Source: an uncultured Bacilli bacterium
Lineage (GTDB): Bacteria; Bacillota_I; Bacilli_A; RF39; UBA660
NCBI GenBank assembly: GCA_947623625.1
Contig: CANQHD010000003.1
Location: 1 to 51,184, forward strand
Reading direction: 5' to 3'
DNA: 51,184 nt
The notes beneath the pieces are model-generated. The model was not told the origin of the DNA. It worked only from the letters and a program-made list of their open reading frames with translations, and ran no database searches. The position numbers and the translations under genes are program-made. Within the stretch, counting starts at the first letter, position 1, and each line of letters begins with the position of its first letter. Shown here one piece after another: positions 19,329 to 28,724 of this stretch.

Positions 19329-20333
19329 ATGAAGCAAACAAAAAAAATAATGATGGGAACTTTTGTTCTTTCTTGTATGCTTTTAATGCTTACAGGTTGT
19401 GGAAAAGAAGTTACCTTAAAAAATGGTGAAAAGCCAGTTGTAACCTATAAAAAAGGAGAGATCACATCCGATGCCTTTTATAAAGAATTAAAGGATCGTT
19501 ATGGAGTTGCTGCATTAATTGAAATGATCGATCACGCACTATTTGATGAAGCTTATAAAACAGATGACGAAGAAAAAGACTATGTCGATAGTCAAGTAAG
19601 TCAAATGAAAGCACAATATAATAATGATGAAGAGCAGTTTAAAAATGCCATTCAACAATACTTAGGTCTTAAAGATGAAGAGGATCTTAGAAAGACATTA
19701 TCACTCGAATATAAAAGAGACAAAGCTATTAAAGACACTTTGAAAGAACAAATGAGCGAGGATGAAATTAACGACTATTATGAAAATACAGTCATTGGGG
19801 ATATTACTGCTAAACATATTTTAATCAAACCAGCAACAACTTCAGATATGTCTACAGAAGACAAAGAAAAGAAAGAACAAGAAGCTCTTGATAAAGCAAA
19901 AGAAGTCATCCAAAAATTAAAAGATGGTGAAAAGTTTGAAGATTTAGCAAAAGAATATAGCGATGATTCTGCAACAGCAGAAAATGGTGGTGAATTAGAG
20001 CCATTTAATCATGATAGTGGTATGGATGAGAATTTCTTAAAGGCTGCAATGGGACTTGAAAACGGAAAATATACAGAAGAGCCGATAAAATCAACTTATG
20101 GATATCATATTATTTTAAAAGAAAAACAAGAAGACAAACCCAAACTTAAAAAAGTAAAAGATACAATTATTGATACACTTGTAGAAAATAAATTAAATGA
20201 CGATGCTTCTCTTCGATACCAAGCATTAAAAGATGCAAGAGAGAAAAAAGGTTTAAAATTTGAAGATGATGAATTGAAAAAAGCATATGATGACTATGTA
20301 GATGACTTAATTAAAAGCATTCAAAATTCGTAA
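19329..20333 (+). CDS. prsA: PrsA-like lipoprotein foldase (parvulin-type peptidyl-prolyl isomerase)
   Basis: Lipobox MLTGC; parvulin domain TAKHILIKP…YSDDSATAENGGELEPF…STYGYHIIL. Confidence 0.93.
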   Translation: MKQTKKIMMGTFVLSCMLLMLTGCGKEVTLKNGEKPVVTYKKGEITSDAFYKELKDRYGVAALIEMIDHALFDEAYKTDDEEKDYVDSQVSQMKAQYNNDEEQFKNAIQQYLGLKDEEDLRKTLSLEYKRDKAIKDTLKEQMSEDEINDYYENTVIGDITAKHILIKPATTSDMSTEDKEKKEQEALDKAKEVIQKLKDGEKFEDLAKEYSDDSATAENGGELEPFNHDSGMDENFLKAAMGLENGKYTEEPIKSTYGYHIILKEKQEDKPKLKKVKDTIIDTLVENKLNDDASLRYQALKDAREKKGLKFEDDELKKAYDDYVDDLIKSIQNS

Positions 20334-20339
20334 AAGTCA

Positions 20340-20374
20340 TAAAAAACGATGAAAAAAATTTTATCGTTTTTTTT
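20340..20374 (+). terminator. Intrinsic terminator after prsA
   Basis: AAAAAACGATgaaaaaaattttATCGTTTTTTTT. Confidence 0.8.
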
Positions 20375-20459
20375 AATTGTAAAAATCAGTCAATTCAGAT
20401 ATTTATTGAAGAAAAAAGAAGAAAAAGAAATTATAATAAAATAATAAGGAGTGAAATCT

Positions 20460-21227
20460 ATGTTTATTATACAATTATTAATTGCACTTATTCCATTTGG
20501 AATCATCCATTATTTTGTAAAAAAGTATGATCACCCAAATAATAAAAAAATCTTTAACTTAATCTTCTACATGGTAGTATCGCTGATTTTATTATCTATA
20601 TATGACTATTTAATTATACAAATTTCCCCAACATTTTATCAGATTATTCCCTTTCTAATAAACCCTATAAGTTTTTACATAACTGCATTTGTCACTAAAC
20701 TTTTTACCACAGGACTTCCAGAAGAGATTGCAAAGTATTTAGCAATAAAAATGTCTAAACCTAAAAATAATGAAGAAATTATTAAAAATTCACTCTATAT
20801 TTCAACACTATTTATGTTTTATGAAAATTATTCATATGCTTGTGATGGAATTGTATATGGACTATGGAGATCTATTTTGCCCGTACATATTATTTCGCAG
20901 ATAGTGATGTCTTATTTCTTAATAAAAAAAGGCAAAGAGAAAGAAAAAAGAAAATCTCAACTTTATTCAGTTCTTTCTCTTCTAATTCCAATTATTATTC
21001 ATACATTATATAACTGTTGCATTATTTTACCTATGAATGAAATTCTAAAAGCTCTTTTCATTTTGACATTTGGAATCATAACTTATATTATAGCAGCCAA
21101 ATATATAAAAAGTGGAATAGAAAAGAACAAAGAAAGTGAGAACGAAAACGATATTAAAATAAGTAAAATTAAATGGATTATCATTCTATTAGTAACTTTA
21201 TTTTGGCTTTATATTTATAGAATTTAA
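20460..21227 (+). CDS. PrsW-family intramembrane metalloprotease
   Basis: Multi-TM protein with LPEEIAKY, FYENYSYA and HTLYN motifs; ATG at 20460 with SD AAGGAG. Confidence 0.7.
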   Translation: MFIIQLLIALIPFGIIHYFVKKYDHPNNKKIFNLIFYMVVSLILLSIYDYLIIQISPTFYQIIPFLINPISFYITAFVTKLFTTGLPEEIAKYLAIKMSKPKNNEEIIKNSLYISTLFMFYENYSYACDGIVYGLWRSILPVHIISQIVMSYFLIKKGKEKEKRKSQLYSVLSLLIPIIIHTLYNCCIILPMNEILKALFILTFGIITYIIAAKYIKSGIEKNKESENENDIKISKIKWIIILLVTLFWLYIYRI

Positions 21228-21232
21228 AACAA

Positions 21233-21979
21233 TTATTCTTGATAAGTAAAGCCTTTTTGATAAAGTCTTTTTTTGATTTGTCTTTCTAACTCTTCTCCAC
21301 TATATTTTCTCATTAAGCGTTTTTTCAATTTTTCATATTCCTTTTCTTTTAAATGATTATCTTCTAAAAAGGAAGCATTCTCTAATTTTTCTTGAATAAC
21401 ATCTGGAGAAAAACCATCTTTTAACAGTGTATCTTTTATTTTTTGCTTTAAAAAAGTGGTGCTTTTTGTGTGATTTGAGCGAATCATTTTTTGAACACGC
21501 TTTTCTACTTTGTCTAACTCACTTTCTCTAGGATAATACTCTACTGTCTTTTCTGCAATTTCTAAAGAAACACCCTTTTCAAGAAGAATATTTTTAATTT
21601 TATTCGGTCCATAAGATGTGGATTGAATTTGATGATTTAAATAACTATCCGCATAAGACTGATCATCTAGATAATGTTGATCTACTAGCTTTTGAACCGC
21701 TTCATCCACATTTTCTTTTAAATAACCCTTTTCTGTAAGAACATCTTTGATCTCTTTTATGCATCTTGCTTTTTTCTTTATTAAATCCAAAGCATCATAG
21801 TAAGTTTTCCAAAAATCATTGTCTTTTTTTATAGAAGAGAGCACTTGCTCATCTATCTTTTTAGATAAAAGTAAATCATACTTTAAAATGACTTCTTGAT
21901 ATACAGTGTATGTCTTGCCATTTTCTAAACAAAGCGTATAACTTCCATCTTTATTCTTTTTAAACTGATTAATATTCAA
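21233..21979 (-). CDS. recX: RecX-family regulatory protein
   Basis: Repeats of type VDEAVQKLVDQHYLDDQSYADSYL…YGPNKIKNILLEKGV. Confidence 0.88.
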   Translation of the reverse strand: MNINQFKKNKDGSYTLCLENGKTYTVYQEVILKYDLLLSKKIDEQVLSSIKKDNDFWKTYYDALDLIKKKARCIKEIKDVLTEKGYLKENVDEAVQKLVDQHYLDDQSYADSYLNHQIQSTSYGPNKIKNILLEKGVSLEIAEKTVEYYPRESELDKVEKRVQKMIRSNHTKSTTFLKQKIKDTLLKDGFSPDVIQEKLENASFLEDNHLKEKEYEKLKKRLMRKYSGEELERQIKKRLYQKGFTYQE

Positions 21980-22088
21980 CTCATATCACCTCATATTTTG
22001 TATTATAATACTTTTACAAAGAATTTATCTAACTATATAAACTTTTTTGAAGTTTGATGGATTCTATAAAAAAAGCGGAAAAATTTTA

Positions 22089-22289
22089 TTATTTTTTTTC
22101 CACTTTTAAATGCCCTTCTAAAATTTCTTCTAGGGCTCTCCCAATATTCTTTTTACACTTGTATTCAGATTCAGGCATTTGGTAATGTTCTGTCCTTGAC
22201 ATTTCTTTACTGCGTCTTGCTGCGATATGGACAAGTTCATATTTACTTCCTACAATATTTTGAAGCTTATCAATAGACGGATATATCAC
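22089..22289 (-). CDS. rpoZ: RNA polymerase omega subunit
   Basis: MIYPSIDKLQNIVGSKYELVHIAARRSKEM…KNIGRALEEILEG. Confidence 0.9.
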   Translation of the reverse strand: MIYPSIDKLQNIVGSKYELVHIAARRSKEMSRTEHYQMPESEYKCKKNIGRALEEILEGHLKVEKK

Positions 22290-22370
22290 TGTATCACACT
22301 CCCTATTTTAAATATAATCATATTGACTATCTTGTGCAAGTAATATGACATAATTAGACATGAATTAACA

Positions 22371-22396
22371 AAAGAAAAAGTGTCATTGACACTTTA
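22371..22396 (-). terminator. Intrinsic terminator of the CotD-like gene
   Basis: AAGTGTCAATGACACTT followed by TTTCTTTTG on minus strand. Confidence 0.75.
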
Positions 22397-22535
22397 GTTG
22401 AAACGTCCACACTGGTTACAAGAACCACATTGGATATTACTACATACGTTTTCTTCGCAACAAGAATATTGTGGACTATAAGTATGTCTAAAGATATGAT
22501 GATTAATAATTCTCGTACGAATTGGGCAAACATGT
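22394..22535 (-). pseudogene. 3' part of an interrupted CotD-like Cys/His-rich protein
   Basis: Minus strand reads …CPIRTRIINHHIFRHTYSPQYSCCEENVCSNIQCGSCNQCGRFN*; continues the frame of 25340-25575 after removal of the element. Confidence 0.9.
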
Positions 22536-22550
22536 CTCTGCCCTTTTTTG

Positions 22551-24128
22551 TTAGATTTTATTAAAAGTAACATTAATATTTATATTCTTATCCTCAAATA
22601 TTTCTATTCTATCCACTAAATTTATTATAAGTTCTCTATTAGGTTCTTTCATAGATAAAAATTGATTAATATATTCTATTATCATTTTATTTTTAGATTT
22701 TTCATCTGTTATATCATTCATATTATCATTTAATTCATTATATTTTTTTTGTTTTATAGAAAGTTCTTTTTCTAGTTTTAATTTAACTCTTTCAAATTGC
22801 TCTTCAGTAATTTTTTGATTTAACTTATCAATATAAATAAGATCTAAGTTATCATTGATTTGCTTAATGTCATTATTTAGTATTTCTAGCTCTTTTTTAT
22901 CATTCACTTTGTTTGTTTTATTTAAATTAGATAAAACAGAACTTTTAATTTTATCTTTGTTAATATAATTTAAACACATTTTAGCCAAGAAATGAATAAT
23001 CACCTTCTCCAACTCATCATAATTATTTGAATGAGTTGTACATAACTTCTTCTTCATATAGGTTCTATAGTAATTACAAATAGTATAACATCTATTATCT
23101 TTTTTCCTTCTCGATGTGATGGATATTCGATGTCCACAATCACCACAATACAAAAGTCCATCTAGTAAATGATTTTCTTTTTTTTCATCTCTACCTACAT
23201 TTTTAGGTATTCTTGCCTGCACTTCATAAAACAATTCTTTATCAATTATAGCTTCATGAGTATTTTCTACAACAATATAATCATTCGTATTATTTTTTAT
23301 TACTTTTTTTACCTTATAATTTACTTTACTTCTTTTATTTTGGACTAGATCACCTATATACATCCTGTTTGTTAAAATATCTCTAACTGTTTTAGAATGC
23401 CACTGTCCATATCTTAAATTATAATGGCTTTTCCATTCAAAACTATAATACTGGGCAGGTGTTTTTACTTTTTCATTTGTTAATTGCTCAGCTATTTTAT
23501 AAAATGATAAGCCTTCTAAACACATATTAAATATTCTCTTAACAATACTAGCTTGTTCTTCGTTTATTACTAAATGATTTTTATCACTTTTATCTTGATC
23601 GTATCCAAATGGCGTTCTACCTCCTACCCATTTTCCTTCTTTCATCTTTGCTTTTAAACTAGATTTTATTTTTTTAGAAATATCTTTAGCATACATATCA
23701 TTCATTATGGCTTTAAATGGTGCAATATCATTATTTGAACTATCTAAAAAAGTATCTATATTATCTGTAACGGCTATATATCTAACATTATGTTCTGGAA
23801 AATATTTTTCTACCAAATTACCAGTTCCAATATAATCTCTCCCAAGTCTTGACATATCTTTCGTAATAACCATATTTATTTTTCCAAGTTCAATATCTTT
23901 AAGCAATCTATTAAAGTCTGGTCTATCAAAATGAGTCCCAGAATAGCCATCATCAATATAAATATCGTAAACCCTTAAATGATTTTCTTTTACATATTGA
24001 AGTAATAAACTTTTTTGATTTTTAATACTTTCACTCATCAACACCTTATCATCATCTTCACGAGATAGTCTTATATAAAGACCAACATTATATATCTTAT
24101 TTAAATGACTAATAATTTCTACCTCCAT
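22551..24128 (-). CDS. Large serine recombinase
   Basis: Resolvase catalytic domain YNVGLYIRLSREDDD…SESIKNQ…DDGYSGTHFDRPDF; recombinase domain; zinc ribbon LLDGLLYCGDCGHRIS…RRKKDNRCYTICNYY; C-terminal coiled coil. Confidence 0.97.
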   Translation of the reverse strand: MEVEIISHLNKIYNVGLYIRLSREDDDKVLMSESIKNQKSLLLQYVKENHLRVYDIYIDDGYSGTHFDRPDFNRLLKDIELGKINMVITKDMSRLGRDYIGTGNLVEKYFPEHNVRYIAVTDNIDTFLDSSNNDIAPFKAIMNDMYAKDISKKIKSSLKAKMKEGKWVGGRTPFGYDQDKSDKNHLVINEEQASIVKRIFNMCLEGLSFYKIAEQLTNEKVKTPAQYYSFEWKSHYNLRYGQWHSKTVRDILTNRMYIGDLVQNKRSKVNYKVKKVIKNNTNDYIVVENTHEAIIDKELFYEVQARIPKNVGRDEKKENHLLDGLLYCGDCGHRISITSRRKKDNRCYTICNYYRTYMKKKLCTTHSNNYDELEKVIIHFLAKMCLNYINKDKIKSSVLSNLNKTNKVNDKKELEILNNDIKQINDNLDLIYIDKLNQKITEEQFERVKLKLEKELSIKQKKYNELNDNMNDITDEKSKNKMIIEYINQFLSMKEPNRELIINLVDRIEIFEDKNININVTFNKI

Positions 24129-24252
24129 CTAAAGGTAAATAAGTGAGTGATGGTCCCTCATATTTTTTGATCTCTTTATTTAAAACTTTTATAAAAATAT
24201 CATTAATATCTTGGTCTTTACTAAAGATATAATTAATTTTGTACTTATCCAT
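24109..24252 (-). CDS. 47-aa small ORF overlapping the recombinase start
   Basis: MDKYKINYIFSKDQDINDIFIKVLNKEIKKYEGPSLTYLPLDGGRNY*; SD-like GAAGGGA; 20-nt overlap with recombinase CDS. Confidence 0.6.
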   Translation of the reverse strand: MDKYKINYIFSKDQDINDIFIKVLNKEIKKYEGPSLTYLPLDGGRNY

Positions 24253-24408
24253 ATATTTTATTCCCTTCACTTTAACTTATGGATAAGTCATCCATTTTAG
24301 TATTACTTATAAACTTGCATATTATTTTCATGAAGGAAAAACTAGAAAAAATTCTTTTGATCACTTGTAAATTGATTAAGAAGCAACATTAGAAATACTA
24401 CACTTAAA

Positions 24409-24462
24409 AAATAAAAATCATCCTACATTAAAATTTTAATTTATAGGATGATAATTTTTCTA
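24409..24462 (-). terminator. Intrinsic terminator after fic
   Basis: ATCATCCTATAAATTAAAATTTTAATGTAGGATGATTTTT on minus strand. Confidence 0.65.
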
Positions 24463-25212
24463 ATTATTTTCTTTGATTTCAAAATTTAATAATTCTCGAG
24501 AAGTTTTTTCATATAAATCTTGTTCATGTTTTATAGTATCCATCAAAAACATCTTATCACTTTCATATTCTTTTAACCCCCTCATATAATAAGGCTTATC
24601 ATCATCTAATACAATAAATGGCATAATATTGTTTCTTAAACACTCTTTAAACATTATTATTCTACCAACACGCCCATTCCCATCTCCAAAAGGATGAATA
24701 CGCTCAAATCTAAAATGAAAATCAACGATATCTTCTAGAGTAATATTTGTTTTAGTATTATATTCTTTTAACAGTTCTTCTATTTCTTTTTCCACATCAT
24801 CTGGGGCAGTAGTATTAATAATATTAACAACACCTATCATGTTAGGAATAACTTTAAATCCACCAACATTATATCTAGGATTTTCTTCATCGCTAGTATT
24901 TCTTTTTAATATCTTATTCATTTCAATTATCATATCTTTAGTTAAGAGTTCATCTATATTATCTAACATATAATCAAATAATTTAAAATGATTTTTAGAT
25001 TCCGTTAAATCATCCAATTTAATTAAATCATCACTTTTCGGAATAAAAGAAGATGTATCAAATATTGCCTCAGTCTGTTCACTGGTTAATCTACTACCTT
25101 CGATTTTATTTGAATTATAAGCAAAATTAACTTGCGAATAATGATATATATTCCCTTTAAATTTAGATTCTTTTTGTTTGATTAATTCATTTTTTATTTT
25201 ATTTATATCCAT
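24460..25212 (-). CDS. Fic-family protein (probable AMPylase) with N-terminal inhibitory helix motif
   Basis: HPFGDGNGRVGR Fic motif; N-terminal SNKIEG matches (S/T)xxxE(G/N). Confidence 0.95.
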   Translation of the reverse strand: MDINKIKNELIKQKESKFKGNIYHYSQVNFAYNSNKIEGSRLTSEQTEAIFDTSSFIPKSDDLIKLDDLTESKNHFKLFDYMLDNIDELLTKDMIIEMNKILKRNTSDEENPRYNVGGFKVIPNMIGVVNIINTTAPDDVEKEIEELLKEYNTKTNITLEDIVDFHFRFERIHPFGDGNGRVGRIIMFKECLRNNIMPFIVLDDDKPYYMRGLKEYESDKMFLMDTIKHEQDLYEKTSRELLNFEIKENN

Positions 25213-25339
25213 AAATTCACCAACTTTCAAACTTTCATTTTTCTATTTATTAACATTCTTTTAAAATATTATATTTATTCTTCATCCATTATATCATAAA
25301 AAGACATTTCTTATTTTTAAGTCTATCATAAATTATCAC

Positions 25340-25575
25340 ACATGTGGTACATTGTGCATGATAGTACGATTTACAACACGTTCTTGCATTGGCTCAATAA
25401 TTGGGTTTTCGTTATCTGTCATTTGAAAATTATCTCCACCATCCATATCCATCATAACATCATTACCAACATTAATATCAATATCCATATCTTGATCGAT
25501 AACATTATTGTTTCCAACGATTGTAGCATCTTGATCGCTCATAATATCTCCAAGACTTGGGTTATTATATAACAT
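25340..25575 (-). pseudogene. 5' part of the interrupted CotD-like protein
   Basis: MLYNNPSLGDIMSDQDATIVGNNNVIDQDMDIDINVGNDVMMDMDGGDNFQMTDNENPIIEPMQERVVNRTIMHNVPHV then TGA contributed by the element. Confidence 0.88.
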
Positions 25576-25611
25576 ACATTTTCCTCCTATCTGTTATAAG
25601 ATATGAACAGA

Positions 25612-25646
25612 TAAAAAAACTGGTCGCGATGATTGCCCAGTTTCTT
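25612..25646 (-). terminator. Intrinsic terminator after ffh
   Basis: AAACTGGgcaatcatcgcgaCCAGTTTTTTTATC on minus strand. Confidence 0.8.
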
Positions 25647-25649
25647 TGA

Positions 25650-26957
25650 TTAAAATGGTAACTTCAAATTTCCATTTGAAAATTGCTTCATCATTTTCTT
25701 CATTTGATCAAATTGAGCTAAAAGTTTATTGACTTCTTGAACAGATAAACCACATCCTTTAGCAATTCTCGTTTTTCTACTCGCTTTAATGATTTCAGGA
25801 TGTCTTCTCTCATTTGGAGTCATAGAAAGGATAATCGCTTCAATATGAGCCATTTGCTTCGGAGGAATCTTCACATTATTCAGTCCCATTTTAGAAGCCC
25901 CAGGGATTAATTTCAATAAGTTTTCGAGTGGTCCTAATCTCTTCATTTGCTTGAGTGTAGATAAAAAGTCTTCTAAATCGAATTTACCTTGTTGCATTTT
26001 CTTCGCAGTTTTTTCTGCTTCCTTTTCATCAATTGCTTCTTGGGCTTTTTCAACTAAAGAGATAATATCTCCCATTCCAAGAATTCGACCAGCCATTCGT
26101 TCTGGATCAAAAGAATCTAGTCCGTCTAACTTTTCAGAAACACCAATAAATTTGATGGGAACATGTGTTAGGTGTCTTACAGATAAGGCAACTCCACCTC
26201 TTGTATCTCCATCTAATTTAGTCAAAATAACTCCCGTTAATTTAAGCTTATCATTGAATCCTGTAATCACATTGATAGCATCCTGTCCCATCATAGCATC
26301 AAGTACTAAAAGAATTTCTTGAGGAGTTATTTCTTTTTCAATATTTTGTAGCTCCTCCATTAAAGCATCATCAATATGAAGACGCCCAGCAGTATCTACT
26401 AAAACATAGTCATAATGATTTTCTTTAGCATAGGAAATTGCATTTTTTGCAATGGTTACTGGATTTTCTTTTCCTTCTTCATAAACTTCTATATTCAACT
26501 GTTTTCCTAGTTGTTTTAGCTGATCAATTGCAGCAGGACGATAAACATCACAAGCAACTAAAAGAGGTTTTTTCGCATGTTTTTTTCTTAAGAAATTCGC
26601 AAGCTTACCAGTTGTCGTTGTTTTTCCACTTCCTTGTAATCCAACAAGCATCAAAATTGCAGGAGATCCATCTAAATTAAGAGGAGCACTTTCTCCACCT
26701 AATAGTTCTGTTAATTCATCTTTTACTATTTTTACAAATAGATCCCCTGGCTTAATACTAGATTGTACTTCTTCGCCAAGAGCTTTTTCTTTAACCGTTT
26801 GTGTAAATTCTTTTACAACTTGATAGTTGACATCGGCTTCTAAAAGAGCAAGTCGAATCTCTCTCATCATCTCGCCGATGTTTTCTTCCGTTATTTTTCC
26901 ATAGCCTTTCATCTTATGAAGCGCATTTTGTAGACGTTGTCCTAAACTTTCAAACAT
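25650..26957 (-). CDS. ffh: Signal recognition particle GTPase Ffh
   Basis: MFESLGQRLQNAL; GLQGSGKTTTTGKLA; C-terminal M domain. Confidence 0.97.
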   Translation of the reverse strand: MFESLGQRLQNALHKMKGYGKITEENIGEMMREIRLALLEADVNYQVVKEFTQTVKEKALGEEVQSSIKPGDLFVKIVKDELTELLGGESAPLNLDGSPAILMLVGLQGSGKTTTTGKLANFLRKKHAKKPLLVACDVYRPAAIDQLKQLGKQLNIEVYEEGKENPVTIAKNAISYAKENHYDYVLVDTAGRLHIDDALMEELQNIEKEITPQEILLVLDAMMGQDAINVITGFNDKLKLTGVILTKLDGDTRGGVALSVRHLTHVPIKFIGVSEKLDGLDSFDPERMAGRILGMGDIISLVEKAQEAIDEKEAEKTAKKMQQGKFDLEDFLSTLKQMKRLGPLENLLKLIPGASKMGLNNVKIPPKQMAHIEAIILSMTPNERRHPEIIKASRKTRIAKGCGLSVQEVNKLLAQFDQMKKMMKQFSNGNLKLPF

Positions 26958-27020
26958 ATTTATCACCACTTTCATTATATAGAAATTTTTTTGAAAAGTA
27001 AAAGAAAAAGCATCTCTTTC

Positions 27021-27770
27021 CTATGATGGAACTTCAAATGCTTCAATTTTTCCATAATCTTGATAACTAACTGTAAAATAAGTTTGCATCGGAGTTTTTC
27101 TTAAATAAGTGTCATAACTTGAATAATTATAAAAAATCTTTTCAACTTGACCATTTTCTGTGACATAAACCTCAATAATGTTAGGCTCATCGGCTATATC
27201 AATTTTTTCATTTTGATACAAGTCCCAAAGTGTTGTTGTACTAATTTGATAACGGTAAACTGTTTGCTTATTTTGATAAAGTGTTTTGGACTCAAAAGTT
27301 GCTGCATCAAGTGTTTTCTTAAGCATTCCCTCTTCAAGAATTTGACGATAATAAAAAGGATTATCACAAATTTGCCAAACATCATTTAGTCTTTGTATTA
27401 CAATACCACTATATAAAAAATACATATTGCCATAATTGTTTGTAACCTGCTTCATTTGATTATAAGCTTTTCCTGTTAATTCTTTAGAAACACCATTGAC
27501 ATTTTCTTGATAAGTAAATTGATAGTTTCCATTTACTAAATCTTGCACGGAATAATTCGCATTTTCTTGCAGTTGACTAGGAAGTGTTAAATTTTTTTGG
27601 GGAGCGGACGCAGATGCTCGAAAGGAAATACCTAATACAAGAAAGAAAATAAAATAAAAACCAAAAAATAATAGAGCTCTTCCTTTTGGACTTTTCCATA
27701 ACTCTTTTAAATAAGCAACTCCACTTTCAACTTGATTACTTTTCTTTGTTTCATTTTTCTTTTTATTCAT
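27021..27770 (-). CDS. Hypothetical protein with one TM helix and extracellular domain
   Basis: ORF between ffh and fmt; TM near residue 35. Confidence 0.7.
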   Translation of the reverse strand: MNKKKNETKKSNQVESGVAYLKELWKSPKGRALLFFGFYFIFFLVLGISFRASASAPQKNLTLPSQLQENANYSVQDLVNGNYQFTYQENVNGVSKELTGKAYNQMKQVTNNYGNMYFLYSGIVIQRLNDVWQICDNPFYYRQILEEGMLKKTLDAATFESKTLYQNKQTVYRYQISTTTLWDLYQNEKIDIADEPNIIEVYVTENGQVEKIFYNYSSYDTYLRKTPMQTYFTVSYQDYGKIEAFEVPS

Positions 27771-27778
27771 CTTTATCC

Positions 27779-28720
27779 CTACTTTAATTTTTTTCCTAGT
27801 AAAGATTTCTTATCAATTCCATTTAAGAACTCTTTTACATCACATTTTTTCTTTCCTTCTAACTGTATCTGTTCCAAAATAAGTTCACTGTCTTTCGTAG
27901 AAACACCGATACCATCTTTATAGATAGCAACGATTTCACCATCTTCTTTTTCTAAATAAACATGATCGCTCATCCGAGCTCGATAGACTTTTAAAATCTT
28001 ACCATCAAGAGTCGTATAAGCTATTGGATCTGGATTCATTCCTCTTATTTGATTATAAAGCTCTAATGTTGTTTTATGAAAATCAAGTTTTTCTTGTTCC
28101 CTTGTGATATTATAAGCCATTGTTTTTTCTGTCTCATCCTGCTTTTGAGGTTTAATTTCTCCCTGAATAATTTGAGGAATTACTTTCAGTAAAAGTTGAG
28201 CACCAACATGACTCATTTTTTCTTCAAGACTTCCCTTTGTATCTAAAGGTGAAATCAACACTTCTTCTTGAGCTAAAATATCTCCACCATCCATTTTTTC
28301 ATTCATATACATAATTGTAATTCCAGTTTTTAAGCATCCATCTATAATAGCTTGATGAATGGGAGCCCCTCCCCTATATTTAGGAAGAAGAGAAGCATGG
28401 ACATTAATGGATCCATAACGAGGATAGTCCAATAATTTTTTCGGCAACATTTGTCCATAGGCACAAGTAACAATCATATCTGGATTTAACTTTAAAAATT
28501 CTTCATATTCATCTTTTAAAGAAACTGGTTGATAAAGGGGCAAATTATAATTTGCAGATGCGACTTTTATTGGGGATGGGGTCATAATGTGTTTTCTTCC
28601 AACCGGTTTATCTGGTTGTGTAATGACACCAACAATTTCATATTGACTACTCATAAGTGCATCTAAAATTGGAACACTAAATTGGGGTGTTGCCATCAAT
28701 AATATTTTTAACTTTTCCAT
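27779..28720 (-). CDS. fmt: Methionyl-tRNA formyltransferase
   Basis: SINVHASLLPKYRGGAPIHQAIIDG; GDILAQEEVLI. Confidence 0.96.
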   Translation of the reverse strand: MEKLKILLMATPQFSVPILDALMSSQYEIVGVITQPDKPVGRKHIMTPSPIKVASANYNLPLYQPVSLKDEYEEFLKLNPDMIVTCAYGQMLPKKLLDYPRYGSINVHASLLPKYRGGAPIHQAIIDGCLKTGITIMYMNEKMDGGDILAQEEVLISPLDTKGSLEEKMSHVGAQLLLKVIPQIIQGEIKPQKQDETEKTMAYNITREQEKLDFHKTTLELYNQIRGMNPDPIAYTTLDGKILKVYRARMSDHVYLEKEDGEIVAIYKDGIGVSTKDSELILEQIQLEGKKKCDVKEFLNGIDKKSLLGKKLK

Positions 28721-28724
28721 TTTT

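Larger units (their letters stand above)
22530..25345. mobile_element. ~2.81-kb serine-recombinase mini-element inserted in a CotD-like gene; 6-bp core repeats ACATGT at 22530-22535 and 25340-25345
   Basis: Direct repeats at both ends; in-silico deletion restores …IMHNVPHV|CPIRTRIINHH…; recombinase stop codon lies 15 bp inside the left repeat. Confidence 0.9.

Noticed and set aside
24330-24392. Plus-strand 20-aa ORF MKEKLEKILLITCKLIKKQH between recombinase and fic
   Set aside because: Too short to support; kept only as a possible element peptide
25342-25572. Plus-strand ORF MWYIVHDSTIYN…
   Set aside because: Antisense to the CotD-like 5' fragment whose minus-strand frame is supported by the reconstituted junction
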